Assembly (NCBI GenBank): GCA_035268685.1
Contig: DATFKK010000104.1
Location: 1-52,589 of the forward strand
DNA: 52,589 bases
Direction: 5' to 3'
From: Candidatus Krumholzibacteriia bacterium
GTDB taxonomy: Bacteria; Krumholzibacteriota; Krumholzibacteriia; JAJRXK01
Shown here: positions 20,248-30,249 of the stretch, piece by piece
Layout: every line of letters begins with the position of its first letter
Position numbering within the stretch: position 1 is the first letter of the stretch
The notes under the pieces: model-generated
Databases searched by the model: none
The model's input: the letters and a program-made list of their open reading frames with translations, nothing else
What the model was told of the DNA's origin: nothing
Position numbers and translations under genes: made by a program

Positions 20248-21632
20248 TACAGGCTACGCGAACCCTCGTCGGTGGCGCCAGAGGCGCGTTGCAGTTCTTC
20301 GTCGACGAGCTCGCGCTGCATCCCCAGGACCTTCTCCTCGAAGAAGAAACGCTCTTCGCCGAAGGCTGGTTGCAGCTCGTCGAGCCAGGTCGCGCGCGGA
20401 TCGTATTCCGCGAAGAAGATCCGCTCGATCCAACGCGGATCGCGGCCCTGGAGGAACTTGAGCACGAAGACGTCCTGACCGGCGACGTCGGCCGTCCCGT
20501 CGACGAGCACCTTGCCCGGCGTAGCCGACATGCTGGGGCCGCGCACCGTCCGCGCGAGGCCCGACACGTTCTGGTAGGCACGCTGGAAGATCTGCAGCGC
20601 CCGCGCCAGCGGCACCTCGAAGTAGTTGCGCGGTCCGGTGTCGCGCTCCACGAACATGTAGTAGGGAACCGCCCCCAGAGCGACCTGCTTCTTCCACATA
20701 TCGGCCCAGGCATCGGCGTCGTCGTTCACGTGACGGATCAGGGGTGCCTGGCATCGAACGACGGCGCCGGTCCCGATGATCCGTCGCACGGCCTCCTGTG
20801 CGATCGGCGGCTCGAGCTCGACCGGATGCGAGTAGTGCGACATGAGGGCCAGGTGGCGACCGCTGTCGACCACTTCCTCGAACAGACGCAGCAGGTCGTC
20901 GGCGTCCTTGTCGGTGACGAAGCGATGGGGCCAGTACGCGGTGGCCTTCGTCCCGAAACGGATCGTGCGCAACGACTCGATCTCGAGCAACGGCTCCACG
21001 TACTTCCGGATCATCGGCGTCTTCATGATCAGAGGATCACCGCCGGTGAAGAGCACGTCCGTCACTTCGGGGTGCCGCTTCAGGTACTCCACGAGCACGT
21101 CGACGTCGCGGGACGCGAACTTCATGTCCTCGAGTCCGACGAACTGGGCCCACCGGAAGCAGTACGTGCAGTAGGCGTGACAGGTCTGCCCCGCGCTGGG
21201 AAAGAACAGGACCGTCTCGCGGTACTTGTGCTGCACACCCGGAACGGGCTCGTCGTCGAGACGCGGCACGTTCAACTGCAACTGTCCGGCCGGATGCGGA
21301 TTCATGCGGTGCTGGATCGCGCGAGCCGCCGTCTTCAGTGTGGCCTTGTCGGCTCCACGGTGCAGGAGGTCACGCATGACACGCAGGTCGCGCCCCTTCA
21401 GCATACCCTCCTGCGGGAAGGTCAGCTGGAACACGGGGTCGTGCGGAACACGTTCCCAGTCGATCAGTTCCTCGACCACGTAGTTGTTCACGCGGAAGGG
21501 AAGAACCTGCGAAACGGCTTCGATGTCGAGCCGGGTGTCGGCATCGAGTCGCTCGAGGCCTTCGATCTGGTCGAGCTGAGCCGTACTGAACGCGCGGAAC
21601 GTACGTGGGGACAGACTGGTTTCGGTCGCCAT
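20247..21632 (-). CDS. KamA-family radical SAM / PLP aminomutase-like enzyme
   Basis: 461 residues. The radical SAM cluster motif is Cys151-x3-Cys155-x2-Cys158 (CHAYCTYCFRW), followed by a SAM-binding GGDPL. A likely PLP-binding Lys374 sits in TPGKVLVDG. This is the architecture of lysine 2,3-aminomutases, but the CHAYCTYCFRW variant and about 50 extra N- and C-terminal residues mark a side branch whose substrate I cannot name. EpmB-type modification of EF-P is unlikely because EpmB lacks the long extensions and no efp is nearby. The ATG follows GGGAGGA. It is transcribed alone, with its own promoter candidate and terminator. Confidence 0.8.
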   Translation of the reverse strand: MATETSLSPRTFRAFSTAQLDQIEGLERLDADTRLDIEAVSQVLPFRVNNYVVEELIDWERVPHDPVFQLTFPQEGMLKGRDLRVMRDLLHRGADKATLKTAARAIQHRMNPHPAGQLQLNVPRLDDEPVPGVQHKYRETVLFFPSAGQTCHAYCTYCFRWAQFVGLEDMKFASRDVDVLVEYLKRHPEVTDVLFTGGDPLIMKTPMIRKYVEPLLEIESLRTIRFGTKATAYWPHRFVTDKDADDLLRLFEEVVDSGRHLALMSHYSHPVELEPPIAQEAVRRIIGTGAVVRCQAPLIRHVNDDADAWADMWKKQVALGAVPYYMFVERDTGPRNYFEVPLARALQIFQRAYQNVSGLARTVRGPSMSATPGKVLVDGTADVAGQDVFVLKFLQGRDPRWIERIFFAEYDPRATWLDELQPAFGEERFFFEEKVLGMQRELVDEELQRASGATDEGSRSL

Positions 21633-21819
21633 GGGTCCTCCCTCGGACGGAGTCGGGGCTCATGGTCCCTGATGCTTTCATCAGGCTACGTGCGGTTCGG
21701 GCGGTGCACTCGGGACGTCACCGGGAGTGACGAATGGACCGTTCGTGATCCATGAGCGCAAGCGCCGAGCGGCCGAAGCCGTCGTCGGATCCGCGTCGAG
21801 CTTCGTTCGTGACGCGGAC

Positions 21820-21848
21820 AGCTTAGACCACCCCGCCCGGAGCGGCAA
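21820..21848 (-). promoter_or_regulatory. Candidate promoter for the KamA-family gene
   Basis: On the minus strand TTGCCG (21848-21843) and TAAGCT (21825-21820) are 17 bp apart. The same TAAGCT -10 box and spacing occur at 31,209. The leader would be about 180 nt and contains a small hairpin (CCTGATG/CATCAGG near 21,675). Confidence 0.35.
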
Positions 21849-21869
21849 GGAGGGGGCGATGCATCCGCA

Positions 21870-22454
21870 TCAATCGTCCTTGACAACCCCGGATCGCCGG
21901 TTGCGGTGGTAGGCGGACGGCGTCGGTCCACGTTGTCCCTGGTACTTGCTGCGCAGCGCGCGGCTCCCGTAGGGGTTCTCCGCCGGCGACGAGAGATGTT
22001 GGAAACTGATCTGTCCGATCAGCATGCCCGGGTCGATCGCGATGGGCAGATTCGCCACGTTGCTCAGCTCGAGCGTCACGTGTCCCTCGAAGCCGGGATC
22101 GATGAAGCCCGCCGTGGAGTGGATCAGCAGCCCCAGGCGTCCCAACGAGCTCTTGCCCTCCAACCGTGCGACCAGATCGTCGGAGAGCCGGATCCGTTCC
22201 AACGTACTCCCCAGCGCAAACTCTCCGGGATGCAGGATGAATCGTTCCCCCGCCCCGATGACGATGCTCTCGGTGAGATCGTCCATGGGTTCGCGCGGAT
22301 CGATGAAGGTCCGACGCGCGTTGTGGAAGACCAGGAACTCGCGGTCCACGCGCAGGTCCACGCTGCTGGGTTGCACGTGGTCGGGTTCGTAGGGTTCGAT
22401 CCCGATGCGTCCGGCGTCGATCGCCGCGCGGACGTCACGATCGGACAGGACCAT
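21870..22454 (-). CDS. dcd: dCTP deaminase
   Basis: Deaminates dCTP to dUTP (or directly to dUMP in bifunctional members) for thymidylate synthesis. The 194-residue protein shows [30 protein letters not shown], cited here as [11 protein letters not shown] (about 125-135) and [12 protein letters not shown], and the C-terminal [10 protein letters not shown]. The sequence resembles bifunctional forms at the C-terminus, but that cannot be settled by eye. The ATG at 22454 has GGAGGAGAG upstream and lies inside the 3' end of the RidA remnant. Confidence 0.93.
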   Translation of the reverse strand: MVLSDRDVRAAIDAGRIGIEPYEPDHVQPSSVDLRVDREFLVFHNARRTFIDPREPMDDLTESIVIGAGERFILHPGEFALGSTLERIRLSDDLVARLEGKSSLGRLGLLIHSTAGFIDPGFEGHVTLELSNVANLPIAIDPGMLIGQISFQHLSSPAENPYGSRALRSKYQGQRGPTPSAYHRNRRSGVVKDD

Positions 22455-22675
22455 CAGCACTCTCCTCCGTCGGACCCGTTTCATCGACGGGAATCCTCGC
22501 CGTGAGTTCGACCTCGACGAGCAGGCGGGGATCGATCGGCCGTCGCACTTCGACCATCGTCGCCACGGGCCGCACATCGGCGAGGAACTCTGCGTGCACG
22601 CGGCCGATTTCCTCGCAACACTCGATGTCGGTGACGAAGTCCTCGCACGCGGCGCCGGTACCGACGCGCCGACGA

Positions 22676-22692
<17 letters not shown>
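22435..22692 (-). pseudogene. RidA (YjgF/UK114) remnant, C-terminal half only
   Basis: An 85-codon frame whose residues about 15-70 match the C-terminal half of RidA enamine/imine deaminases: [20 protein letters not shown], then [15 protein letters not shown] and [11 protein letters not shown]. RidA is normally about 130 residues; the first half is absent, since the frame meets a TGA at 22717-22719 inside the upstream symporter gene. It overlaps the symporter 3' end by 17 bases and the dcd start by 20. Most simply this is a 5'-deleted relic; a functional short form cannot be excluded. Confidence 0.6.
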
Positions 22693-23928
<1,236 letters not shown>

Positions 23929-23932
<4 letters not shown>

Positions 23933-24285
23933 TCCGGCAGCTCCCCTTCGACGACCTCGACGCCGAGCCGGGCGGCGGCCGCGGAGGCGGTCGAGAAGAC
24001 CTCCGCCTGCAGGTGATGGGCCATCCGGCGCGCCCACATCGGGGCGAAGGCCGTGAGCCGCTGGTCGGTGACCAGCAATGCGACCCGGCAGCCCGGCACG
24101 TCCTCCGACGACACGTCGCTCTCGAAACGGTCGGGGTCGTCGCGGATCTCGACGTCGTTCGGCACGGCGGACGATGCCCTCGGTCGTGGGCGCTCGGGAT
24201 GTGGCCGGACGAGGCGAATCCGGACGCGGAACGGAGAAGTCTGCACGAACCACCGCACGTGGGGCAACCACCAGTCTCCGATCAC
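23929..24285 (-). CDS. Small protein of unknown function upstream of the symporter (STAS/SpoIIAA-like end)
   Basis: 118 residues from a GTG at 24285; a TTG at 24339 is possible but would place the terminator hairpin of the upstream gene inside the coding region. The N-terminal third is basic ([18 protein letters not shown]). The C-terminal part ([21 protein letters not shown], then [17 protein letters not shown]) has the rhythm of STAS/SpoIIAA-like proteins, which typically read VALV...YGMARMF...VRVFRDxxEALAWL. That is a weak resemblance. Stop/start overlap with the symporter gene suggests co-expression and perhaps a regulatory role. Confidence 0.45.
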
Positions 24286-24294
24286 GACGAACGA

Positions 24295-24318
24295 CGCCGC
24301 GGGATCACTCCCGCGGCG
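24295..24318 (-). terminator. Terminator after the TPR-protein gene
   Basis: CGCCGCGGGA and TCCCGCGGCG form a perfect 10-bp stem with a 4-nt loop, 63 bases past the TPR stop codon. The minus strand continues TCGTTCGTCG, moderately T-rich. Confidence 0.6.
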
Positions 24319-24380
24319 CCGTCGATCGGTGAGGACCAACCCGCCAGTTCTACACCCTCACCGAACTCCTCTCCGTGGCC

Positions 24381-25487
24381 CTAGCGACGATTCGGCCGCA
24401 TCTCGTCGAAGGCGACCGGCAGGTCCTCGAGTCCCGGCCCCTCGTCGTCCGGCAGCCGGATCTCTTCGGCCGCGACCTCGACGTCGAACGCGGTGTCGAG
24501 CCGGGCCAGCACCGCGGCCGCGTCGAGCGTCTCGGCCTCGTCGAAACCGGGGACGGTGTCGCCCCGGGCGACGAGGATCGGCGTGATCCGCTCGTGGCTG
24601 TGCATGGCGTCCTCGTGGCCGAGCACCGCCGCCCGGGCGTAGGCCAGCGCGGCCAGGACCGGACGCTCGGTCCGCTCGAGGGCCACCCCGAGGTTGTTGT
24701 AGAACACGGCCTGTTCCGCCCCGAGCTCGAGCGCGCGGCGCAGCGGTTGGATCGCCGCGGCGAAGTCCTCCCGCTGGATCCGCACGTAGCCCAGGTTGTT
24801 CAGCGCCCAGGCGTGGTCGGGGTCGCGCTCGGTGGCCTTGCGGAAGGCGGTCTCGGCCTCCTCGAGGTTGCCACTCGTGAGTTCGACCCGCCCGAGCACG
24901 TGCCAGGTGTCTCCGTACTCCAGGTCGACGTCCAGGGCGCGGTCCACGGCCATGCGGGCACTCTCCACGTCGCCGAGATCGAGATGCACACGACCCAGAT
25001 TGACCAGGGTGCGCACCGCGTCCGGCGCCAGTTCCAGACTCCGTTCCAGCTCCACCACGGCGCCCTCGACCTCGCCCAGACGACGGTAGGTCAGCCCGAG
25101 CAGGTAGTGACGGTACGGCGAGGTCTCCTTCTCCTCGACGGCGACCTCGAGCGCGGCGGCCGCGACCTCGTAGTCGCCGGATTCGAAGGCCTCCACGCCG
25201 GCCGGCCAGGACTCGCCCTCGAAGAGCGGCGCGGGCTCGGGCGGCGTGGCGTCCGACAGGTCGGACACCTCGGCGGCGGGAAGGGTTGCAGACGAAGCGA
25301 CGACCGAGTCGACGACGGGCTCGGCGTCGCGGACGAACTCCACCTCATGCTCCACGACCACGTCGTCGACGGGAGCGTCCTGCGCGGCCCGGGCGTCGAT
25401 CTCGTGCTGGGTCTGGGCGATGAAGATCACGGCGTAGGTCAGGCTTCCCAAAACGGCCATGGCGATCAGACTCCACTTGGCGTTCAC
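24381..25487 (-). CDS. Membrane-anchored TPR protein
   Basis: 368 residues. One N-terminal transmembrane segment (SLIAMAVLGSLTYAVIFIA) is followed by an acidic linker and about six tetratricopeptide repeats between residues 110 and 270, with patterns such as LLGLTYRRLGEVEGAVVELE, ALNNLGYVRIQREDFAAAI and FYNNLGVALERT. The C-terminal 60 residues are acidic and not TPR-like. The GTG at 25487 follows GGAGGAAT with 5-base spacing, which decides the start. TPR proteins are protein-interaction scaffolds; the partner is unknown. It appears to be transcribed alone. Confidence 0.85.
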   Translation of the reverse strand: MNAKWSLIAMAVLGSLTYAVIFIAQTQHEIDARAAQDAPVDDVVVEHEVEFVRDAEPVVDSVVASSATLPAAEVSDLSDATPPEPAPLFEGESWPAGVEAFESGDYEVAAAALEVAVEEKETSPYRHYLLGLTYRRLGEVEGAVVELERSLELAPDAVRTLVNLGRVHLDLGDVESARMAVDRALDVDLEYGDTWHVLGRVELTSGNLEEAETAFRKATERDPDHAWALNNLGYVRIQREDFAAAIQPLRRALELGAEQAVFYNNLGVALERTERPVLAALAYARAAVLGHEDAMHSHERITPILVARGDTVPGFDEAETLDAAAVLARLDTAFDVEVAAEEIRLPDDEGPGLEDLPVAFDEMRPNRR

Positions 25488-25624
25488 GGTGATTCCTCCG
25501 GTCGGGGGTTCGATCAGGGTCGACCGGGACCCTCGCAACGGCGGGGCCGCCGAACGCAGAATCTCCAAGTTCAATTATTGCAATGACTTGAGAACCTGCC
25601 GCCCCGCCCGCCGATCCACGGATC

Positions 25625-25642
25625 CGTGTCCCTCGGGACACG
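25625..25642 (-). terminator. Hairpin between the response-regulator gene and the TPR gene
   Basis: CGTGTCCC and GGGACACG pair around a 2-nt loop, overlapping a second palindrome (CACGGATCCGTG, 25617-25628). Position 76 bases past the response-regulator stop suits a terminator, but no U-tract follows. Confidence 0.35.
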
Positions 25643-25717
25643 CTCCGAGGTCGCGATCGGCCAAGTGGTGTGACGGTCGTGGTTTGACGGCGCGTCCGCG
25701 GTGACACACCTGTCGGC

Positions 25718-27067
25718 TCAGAGGTCCCGCAGGGACACGCCCAGGGCACGGGCCTTCTTGTAGAGATGGGCGCGCTCCAGACCCAGGCGCCGCGCCGCCT
25801 CGGCGACGTTGCCACCCGCGCCGGTGACGGCGCGCTCGATCGCGCGGCGCTCGGCCTCGGCGACGATCTCGCGCAGCGTGACCGGCTCGTTGCTCTCGAC
25901 GGGTCGGCCGCCGGGCAGCTCGGCTTCGACCTGGTCCTGGTCGATGGTCTCGTGCGGGCTGACGATCGCCAGGCGCTCGACCAGGTTCTTCAGTTCACGC
26001 ACGTTACCCGGCCAACCGTAGCGACCGAGGCGCTGGCGGGCCGTGCTCGAGAGTCGCCGGGGCCCGAGACCCTGACGCGCGATCGCCCGCTCGAGGAACA
26101 GGTCGGCGAGCCCGGGAACGTCCTCCACCCGATCGCGCAGGGCAGGGACCTCGATCGGCACCACGTTGAGCCGGTGGTAGAGATCCTCGCGGAAGCCCCC
26201 CTCCCGCGCCTGGTCGAGGAGGTCCCGGTGCGTGGCCGCGACCACGCGCACGTCCACGGACTTCGTTTCGTTGCTCCCCACGCGGGACACCTCGCGCGTC
26301 TCCAGCACGCGCAGGAGCTTCGCCTGCGCCGGTGGTGGCATGTCGCCGATCTCGTCGAGGAACAGCGTGCCCCCGTGGGCGGCTTCGAACTTTCCCGCCC
26401 GCGCGCCGACCGCCCCGGTGAACGCCCCGCGCACGTGTCCGAAGAGTTCGCTCTCGATCAACGACTCGGGAATCGCCGCGCAGTTCACGGCCACGAAGGC
26501 GCGGTCACGGCGATGGCTGCCGCGGTGCACGGCGTTGGCCACGAGCTCCTTGCCACTGCCACTCTCGCCGAGCACGAGCACCGTGGCCTCGGTCGGCGCG
26601 ACCTGTGCGATGCGCTCGCGAAGGTCGTGCATGGCTTTCGAGTCGCCCACCAGGTCGCCCTGGCCAACGGCCACCCGCAGTCTGCGGTTCTCCACGGTGA
26701 GCGCGCGGACGCGCAGCGCGTTCTCGAGGGTCACGAGCGTGGTGTCGCGCCCCAGCGGTTTCTCGAGGAAGTCGTGGGCCCCTTCGCGTACGGCACGCAC
26801 GGCTGTCTCGATCGTTCCGTGCCCGCTCATCATGACCACGGCCAGATCCGGGCGTGCGGCGAACGCGCGGCGCAGGACCTCGAGTCCGTCGATCCCCGGC
26901 AGGCGCACGTCGACGAGGGCGGCGTCGAAGTCCTCGGACTCGAGCTGCTGCAGCGCCTCCTCTCCCGTCTCGACCGTTCGCACCTCGTGTCCGGCCAGCC
27001 CGAGCATCTGCTCGAGCATCAACCGGATGTTGCGCTCGTCGTCGACCACCAGGATCCGTGCACTCAT
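25718..27067 (-). CDS. NtrC-family sigma-54 response regulator (NtrX-like)
   Basis: Activates RpoN-dependent promoters when phosphorylated. Domains: receiver 1-120 with phosphoacceptor Asp53 (LVDVRLPG) and Lys103 (EKPLG); AAA+ domain from about 140 with Walker A GESGSGKE (167-174), the sigma-54 contact loop GAFTGA (214-219) and Walker B LFLDEIGD; C-terminal Fis-type helix-turn-helix (NVAEAARRLGLERAHLYKK). 449 residues, complete. The Tyr-Lys-Lys in the recognition helix and the paired kinase resemble NtrX. The start overlaps the kinase stop (ATGA). Two strong -24/-12 elements elsewhere in the window are possible targets. Confidence 0.93.
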   Translation of the reverse strand: MSARILVVDDERNIRLMLEQMLGLAGHEVRTVETGEEALQQLESEDFDAALVDVRLPGIDGLEVLRRAFAARPDLAVVMMSGHGTIETAVRAVREGAHDFLEKPLGRDTTLVTLENALRVRALTVENRRLRVAVGQGDLVGDSKAMHDLRERIAQVAPTEATVLVLGESGSGKELVANAVHRGSHRRDRAFVAVNCAAIPESLIESELFGHVRGAFTGAVGARAGKFEAAHGGTLFLDEIGDMPPPAQAKLLRVLETREVSRVGSNETKSVDVRVVAATHRDLLDQAREGGFREDLYHRLNVVPIEVPALRDRVEDVPGLADLFLERAIARQGLGPRRLSSTARQRLGRYGWPGNVRELKNLVERLAIVSPHETIDQDQVEAELPGGRPVESNEPVTLREIVAEAERRAIERAVTGAGGNVAEAARRLGLERAHLYKKARALGVSLRDL

Positions 27068-28737
27068 GGGCGCTCCTCGTCGGGACTCGGGTCGGGGGCG
27101 AGGCGTGGGAGATCCAGGCGGGCCACCAGACCTCCTCCGTCGCGCGGAAGGGCCCGGAACCGTCCTCCGTGCGCCTCGACGATCCTAAGGGTGACGGGAA
27201 GACCCAGTCCGGTCCCCGCGGCCTTCGTGGTCACGTAGGGATCTCCGAGACGCGACTCGACCTCGCGGGCCAGGCCCGGACCACGGTCACGGACCTCGAT
27301 CCACCAGTGATCGGCGTCGTCGCCCGGACCGCAGGCCAGTTCCACCGGCGCGTGCGGTGCGGCCTCGGCCGCATTCTTCAGCAGGTTGTGCAACGCGCGG
27401 CGCAACTGCTCGGCATCGCCGCGGACCGAGTCGGGCGCGCCGGCGGCATCGGCGTCGAAGCGGACGTCGGGATGGGCGGCGCGGGCCGTCCCGAGCGCGG
27501 CGTCGAGGAGATCGCCCACGTCGACCGGTGCGACGGCGAGCTGCGGCTGGCGGGCGAAGTCGCGGAACTCCTCGACCAGCCGCTGCAGGCTCTGCAGCTG
27601 ATCGCGCGCCGTGCGGAGACTGGCCGGCAGCGCCGCCCGAGCAGCCGGATCGTCCCGGGTGGCGGCCGTCTCCACGTTGTCGACCGCCAATGACAGCGGG
27701 CTCAGTGCGTTGCGGATCTCGTGCGCGATGCGGCGGGCGATCTCGCGCCAGGCTGCCCGCCGCTCGGCGCTGCGGATCCGCGCCTCGGCAGCTTCGAGAT
27801 CGCGTGTGAGCCCCCGAAGGGCCGTTCCGAGCTGCTGCACCTCGCGCGGTCCGCCCTCGGGAAGATCCGGGTGCCGCGCTCCCCGCCCGATGGCACCGAC
27901 CGCACCGGCCATCTGTTCCAACGGCCGGCCGAGTCCGGCCGCGACCCATGGCGCCGCCACGGCCGCCACCACCAGTCCGCCCACACCGGCCACGAGGATC
28001 CAGACCCGGAGCCCTTCGAGGGCGCGAGCCGCGGCGGGACGCCCGGGGTCCCACGTGAGGAAGGCGCCTCGGCCCGGCTGCCAGCCCGCCGGCAGCTCGA
28101 ACCGGGACTCGCCGCGGGCGGGCGAGGGCGCGCCCCAGCGCAGGGCGTCGAGTTCCAGCGCCTCGCGCCAACCCGCCAGCACCCCGGCTCCGAGACCGAG
28201 CCCGACGACGAGGCGCAGGTCTCCACCCGGGCCCGCCGTGCGCGCGATGGCGCCCACCGTCCAGTCGGGTGCCCCCGCACCCGGCGGGGACGCATCGAAG
28301 ACCAGCCGCGCGCTCGGCAGGGCTCCCAGCAGGTCGTCCGCGTGGGGATGGATCGTCCCCGCTCCGGCCCGCCAGTGGGCACTCGAGAGGATCCGACCTT
28401 CGGGATCGAGCAGGATGACCTCGTCGACTTCGAGCCTCGAGGCGGTGGCGCCGGCCCAGTCCGCCAGCGCGCGGCGGATTCCTGCCCCGTCACGGGAGAA
28501 GTCGGCGGCGACGGACTGGAACTCGCCGCTGTCGACCAACTGCCGCAGGGCCGCTCGCGCCGCACGTCCGCGGTCGCGGAGCGCGGCCACCGTCAGGGTT
28601 CGGCGTTCCTGCTCCCAGGTCCGGTGGGCATCGCGGCTCGCCTGCTGCCGGGCGACCTCCAGACCGCCCGTGACGATCGACACCAGGGACAGTGCGACCG
28701 CCATCAGGGCCACGGTCCAGCGCGCCCGCAGTCCCAC
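27064..28737 (-). CDS. NtrY-like sensor histidine kinase
   Basis: 557 residues. Two transmembrane segments (about 8-28 and 244-266) flank a periplasmic sensor region, then a HAMP-like segment (267-320). The H-box is RRIAHEIRNALSPLSLAVDN with phosphoacceptor His339. The ATPase follows with N-box LHNLLKNAAEAA, G1 DRGPGLA and G2 GTGLGL. It should phosphorylate the adjacent NtrC-type regulator. The GTG at 28737 is the best start after the upstream stop at 28743; no good Shine-Dalgarno is seen, so coupling to the upstream gene is likely. Confidence 0.9.
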   Translation of the reverse strand: MGLRARWTVALMAVALSLVSIVTGGLEVARQQASRDAHRTWEQERRTLTVAALRDRGRAARAALRQLVDSGEFQSVAADFSRDGAGIRRALADWAGATASRLEVDEVILLDPEGRILSSAHWRAGAGTIHPHADDLLGALPSARLVFDASPPGAGAPDWTVGAIARTAGPGGDLRLVVGLGLGAGVLAGWREALELDALRWGAPSPARGESRFELPAGWQPGRGAFLTWDPGRPAAARALEGLRVWILVAGVGGLVVAAVAAPWVAAGLGRPLEQMAGAVGAIGRGARHPDLPEGGPREVQQLGTALRGLTRDLEAAEARIRSAERRAAWREIARRIAHEIRNALSPLSLAVDNVETAATRDDPAARAALPASLRTARDQLQSLQRLVEEFRDFARQPQLAVAPVDVGDLLDAALGTARAAHPDVRFDADAAGAPDSVRGDAEQLRRALHNLLKNAAEAAPHAPVELACGPGDDADHWWIEVRDRGPGLAREVESRLGDPYVTTKAAGTGLGLPVTLRIVEAHGGRFRALPRDGGGLVARLDLPRLAPDPSPDEERP

Positions 28738-28742
28738 GGCGA

Positions 28743-30218
28743 TCAGTCGACCCGGCCGCGACGGGTCTCGAAGCGAGGCTCGTCGCCGCTCGCGGGTGGA
28801 TCGGGCACCGGCGCGTCGGGGCGGGACCACTGCGGATCGTCGCGATGGGCAGCCCACCAGTCGAGCCAGAACGAGGCCTGCGCGCCCGGGTCGAGAGAAC
28901 TCACACCGGGCGGCTCCTGCGCCCCGGTCAACTGCTCCAGTACACGCCGCACGAACGCCCGGGCGTCGTCCCAGTCGACGGACACGAGCTGCGAACGCCC
29001 GTCGATCGACTGGGTCCGGTACGCCATGGCGAATCCGGCGCGGTGGGCCTCCGCGCGCGGCATCGGGAGCAGAGAGATCAACTCGCCCACGACAGGTCGG
29101 TGCCGCGGACCCAGCCGATCGACCACGAGGTCCCGGACGGCGCGTTCCAGGTAGATCGACCGCACCCATCGGGCGGCGGGCACGGGCGGACCGTCCTCGG
29201 GTTCCAGGCCGTCGAGGAAGCGCGCGAGATCCGGAGCCCGGGTCGGATCGCGCCAGTAGCGGGCCTGCCACTGCGCTGCCTCCCACCAGCCCAGGGCCGC
29301 GAGGCGCCGCCGCGTGAGATCCGGTCCGCTGAACGGACGCCCCACGGCGCGCTCCAGCGCTTCCAGCGACAGCTCCCACAGGTCGTCGACGGCGTGTCCG
29401 ACCGTGGTTCCGCGATCGGGGTCCCACCGACGGGGACCGATCCCGACCGCGGCGAAGCCCTCGGGCAGCGTTCGCAACACCTCGACGAGCCCCGATGCGA
29501 GGAAGGTGTGGCGATCGGGATCGAGACGGCCGAGCACACGGATCCTCAGCACCGGATCGGCGTCGAGCGACGCGATCCAGTGCGGCGCCGTGCGCGCGGC
29601 GCGATCGCGCGACGGCAGGCCGAGCGATTCCACCCAGGCATCGACGTCGGGGATACGCGCGGGATCGTGCGTGAACCGCGGATCCTCTCCACGTTCGGCC
29701 CACCACCGTGTCACGATCCGGACGATCCCCGCGACCGTGGCCGCCGCGCGCCGATCGGTCGACGCCATGGCCCGCTCGAGGTCGCCGGCGAAGCGGACGT
29801 CACGCCCGACCCCGGGTTCGGGGGCAACCGCGCCCAGCAGCCGCAACCCCTGCCACTGCACGTCGGGCCACGAGGGCGGCTGGTCTCCGGGATCCGGCCC
29901 TCGGTCCCGCGGGACGTACAGGGAGTCGAGTTCGGCGGCGGCGACGGGACGGGACTGCCGCAGGAAGGACACCAGGGTATCGGTCAGTGCTGCGGCATCC
30001 GGGTCGACCCTCTCGAGCACTCCCCGGGCGAAGGGCTCCGAGCCGGCCATGCGCCAGAGCAGCTCGCCGAGTTCGTCGACCCTTCCGTCGGCCGCGGACT
30101 CGGGGCGCGGCGCCAGACCGTGCACCAGCAACTCGAGCGGACTCGCAGCCGCCGATGCCGACGCCGATGCCGACGCCGACACCGACGCGACGAGCAGGAT
30201 CATCAGGACCGATTTCAA
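28743..30218 (-). CDS. Exported protein of unknown function upstream of the NtrYX-like pair
   Basis: 491 residues starting at a TTG (30218) with GGAGTG seven bases upstream. The N-terminus KSVLMILLVASVSASASASA is a signal peptide whose end is coded by a hexanucleotide repeat. The mature protein is rich in Trp, Arg and Asp and looks alpha-helical, with several short repeats of the form RVLxRLDPDRH or LELSLEALERAVG. I do not recognise a family. It lies between a GT2 gene and the sensor kinase on one strand, so it may contribute to what that kinase senses; this is inference from position. Confidence 0.7.
   Translation of the reverse strand: MKSVLMILLVASVSASASASASAAASPLELLVHGLAPRPESAADGRVDELGELLWRMAGSEPFARGVLERVDPDAAALTDTLVSFLRQSRPVAAAELDSLYVPRDRGPDPGDQPPSWPDVQWQGLRLLGAVAPEPGVGRDVRFAGDLERAMASTDRRAAATVAGIVRIVTRWWAERGEDPRFTHDPARIPDVDAWVESLGLPSRDRAARTAPHWIASLDADPVLRIRVLGRLDPDRHTFLASGLVEVLRTLPEGFAAVGIGPRRWDPDRGTTVGHAVDDLWELSLEALERAVGRPFSGPDLTRRRLAALGWWEAAQWQARYWRDPTRAPDLARFLDGLEPEDGPPVPAARWVRSIYLERAVRDLVVDRLGPRHRPVVGELISLLPMPRAEAHRAGFAMAYRTQSIDGRSQLVSVDWDDARAFVRRVLEQLTGAQEPPGVSSLDPGAQASFWLDWWAAHRDDPQWSRPDAPVPDPPASGDEPRFETRRGRVD
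30151..30186. repeat. Hexanucleotide repeat in a signal-peptide region
   Basis: Six tandem units of GCCGAY (one unit ACCGAC) encode alternating Ser-Ala on the minus strand at the end of the signal peptide of the gene at 28743-30218. Gain or loss of units keeps the frame but changes signal-peptide length. Confidence 0.8.
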
Positions 30219-30249
30219 CCGACACTCCAGGGTTCGCGGCGCATCGCGT

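Noticed and set aside
21666-21683. CCTGATG/CATCAGG hairpin with a CUGAUGA string upstream of the KamA-family gene, considered as a hammerhead ribozyme
   Set aside because: The hammerhead GAAA core and the other stems are missing; it is a simple 7-bp hairpin.
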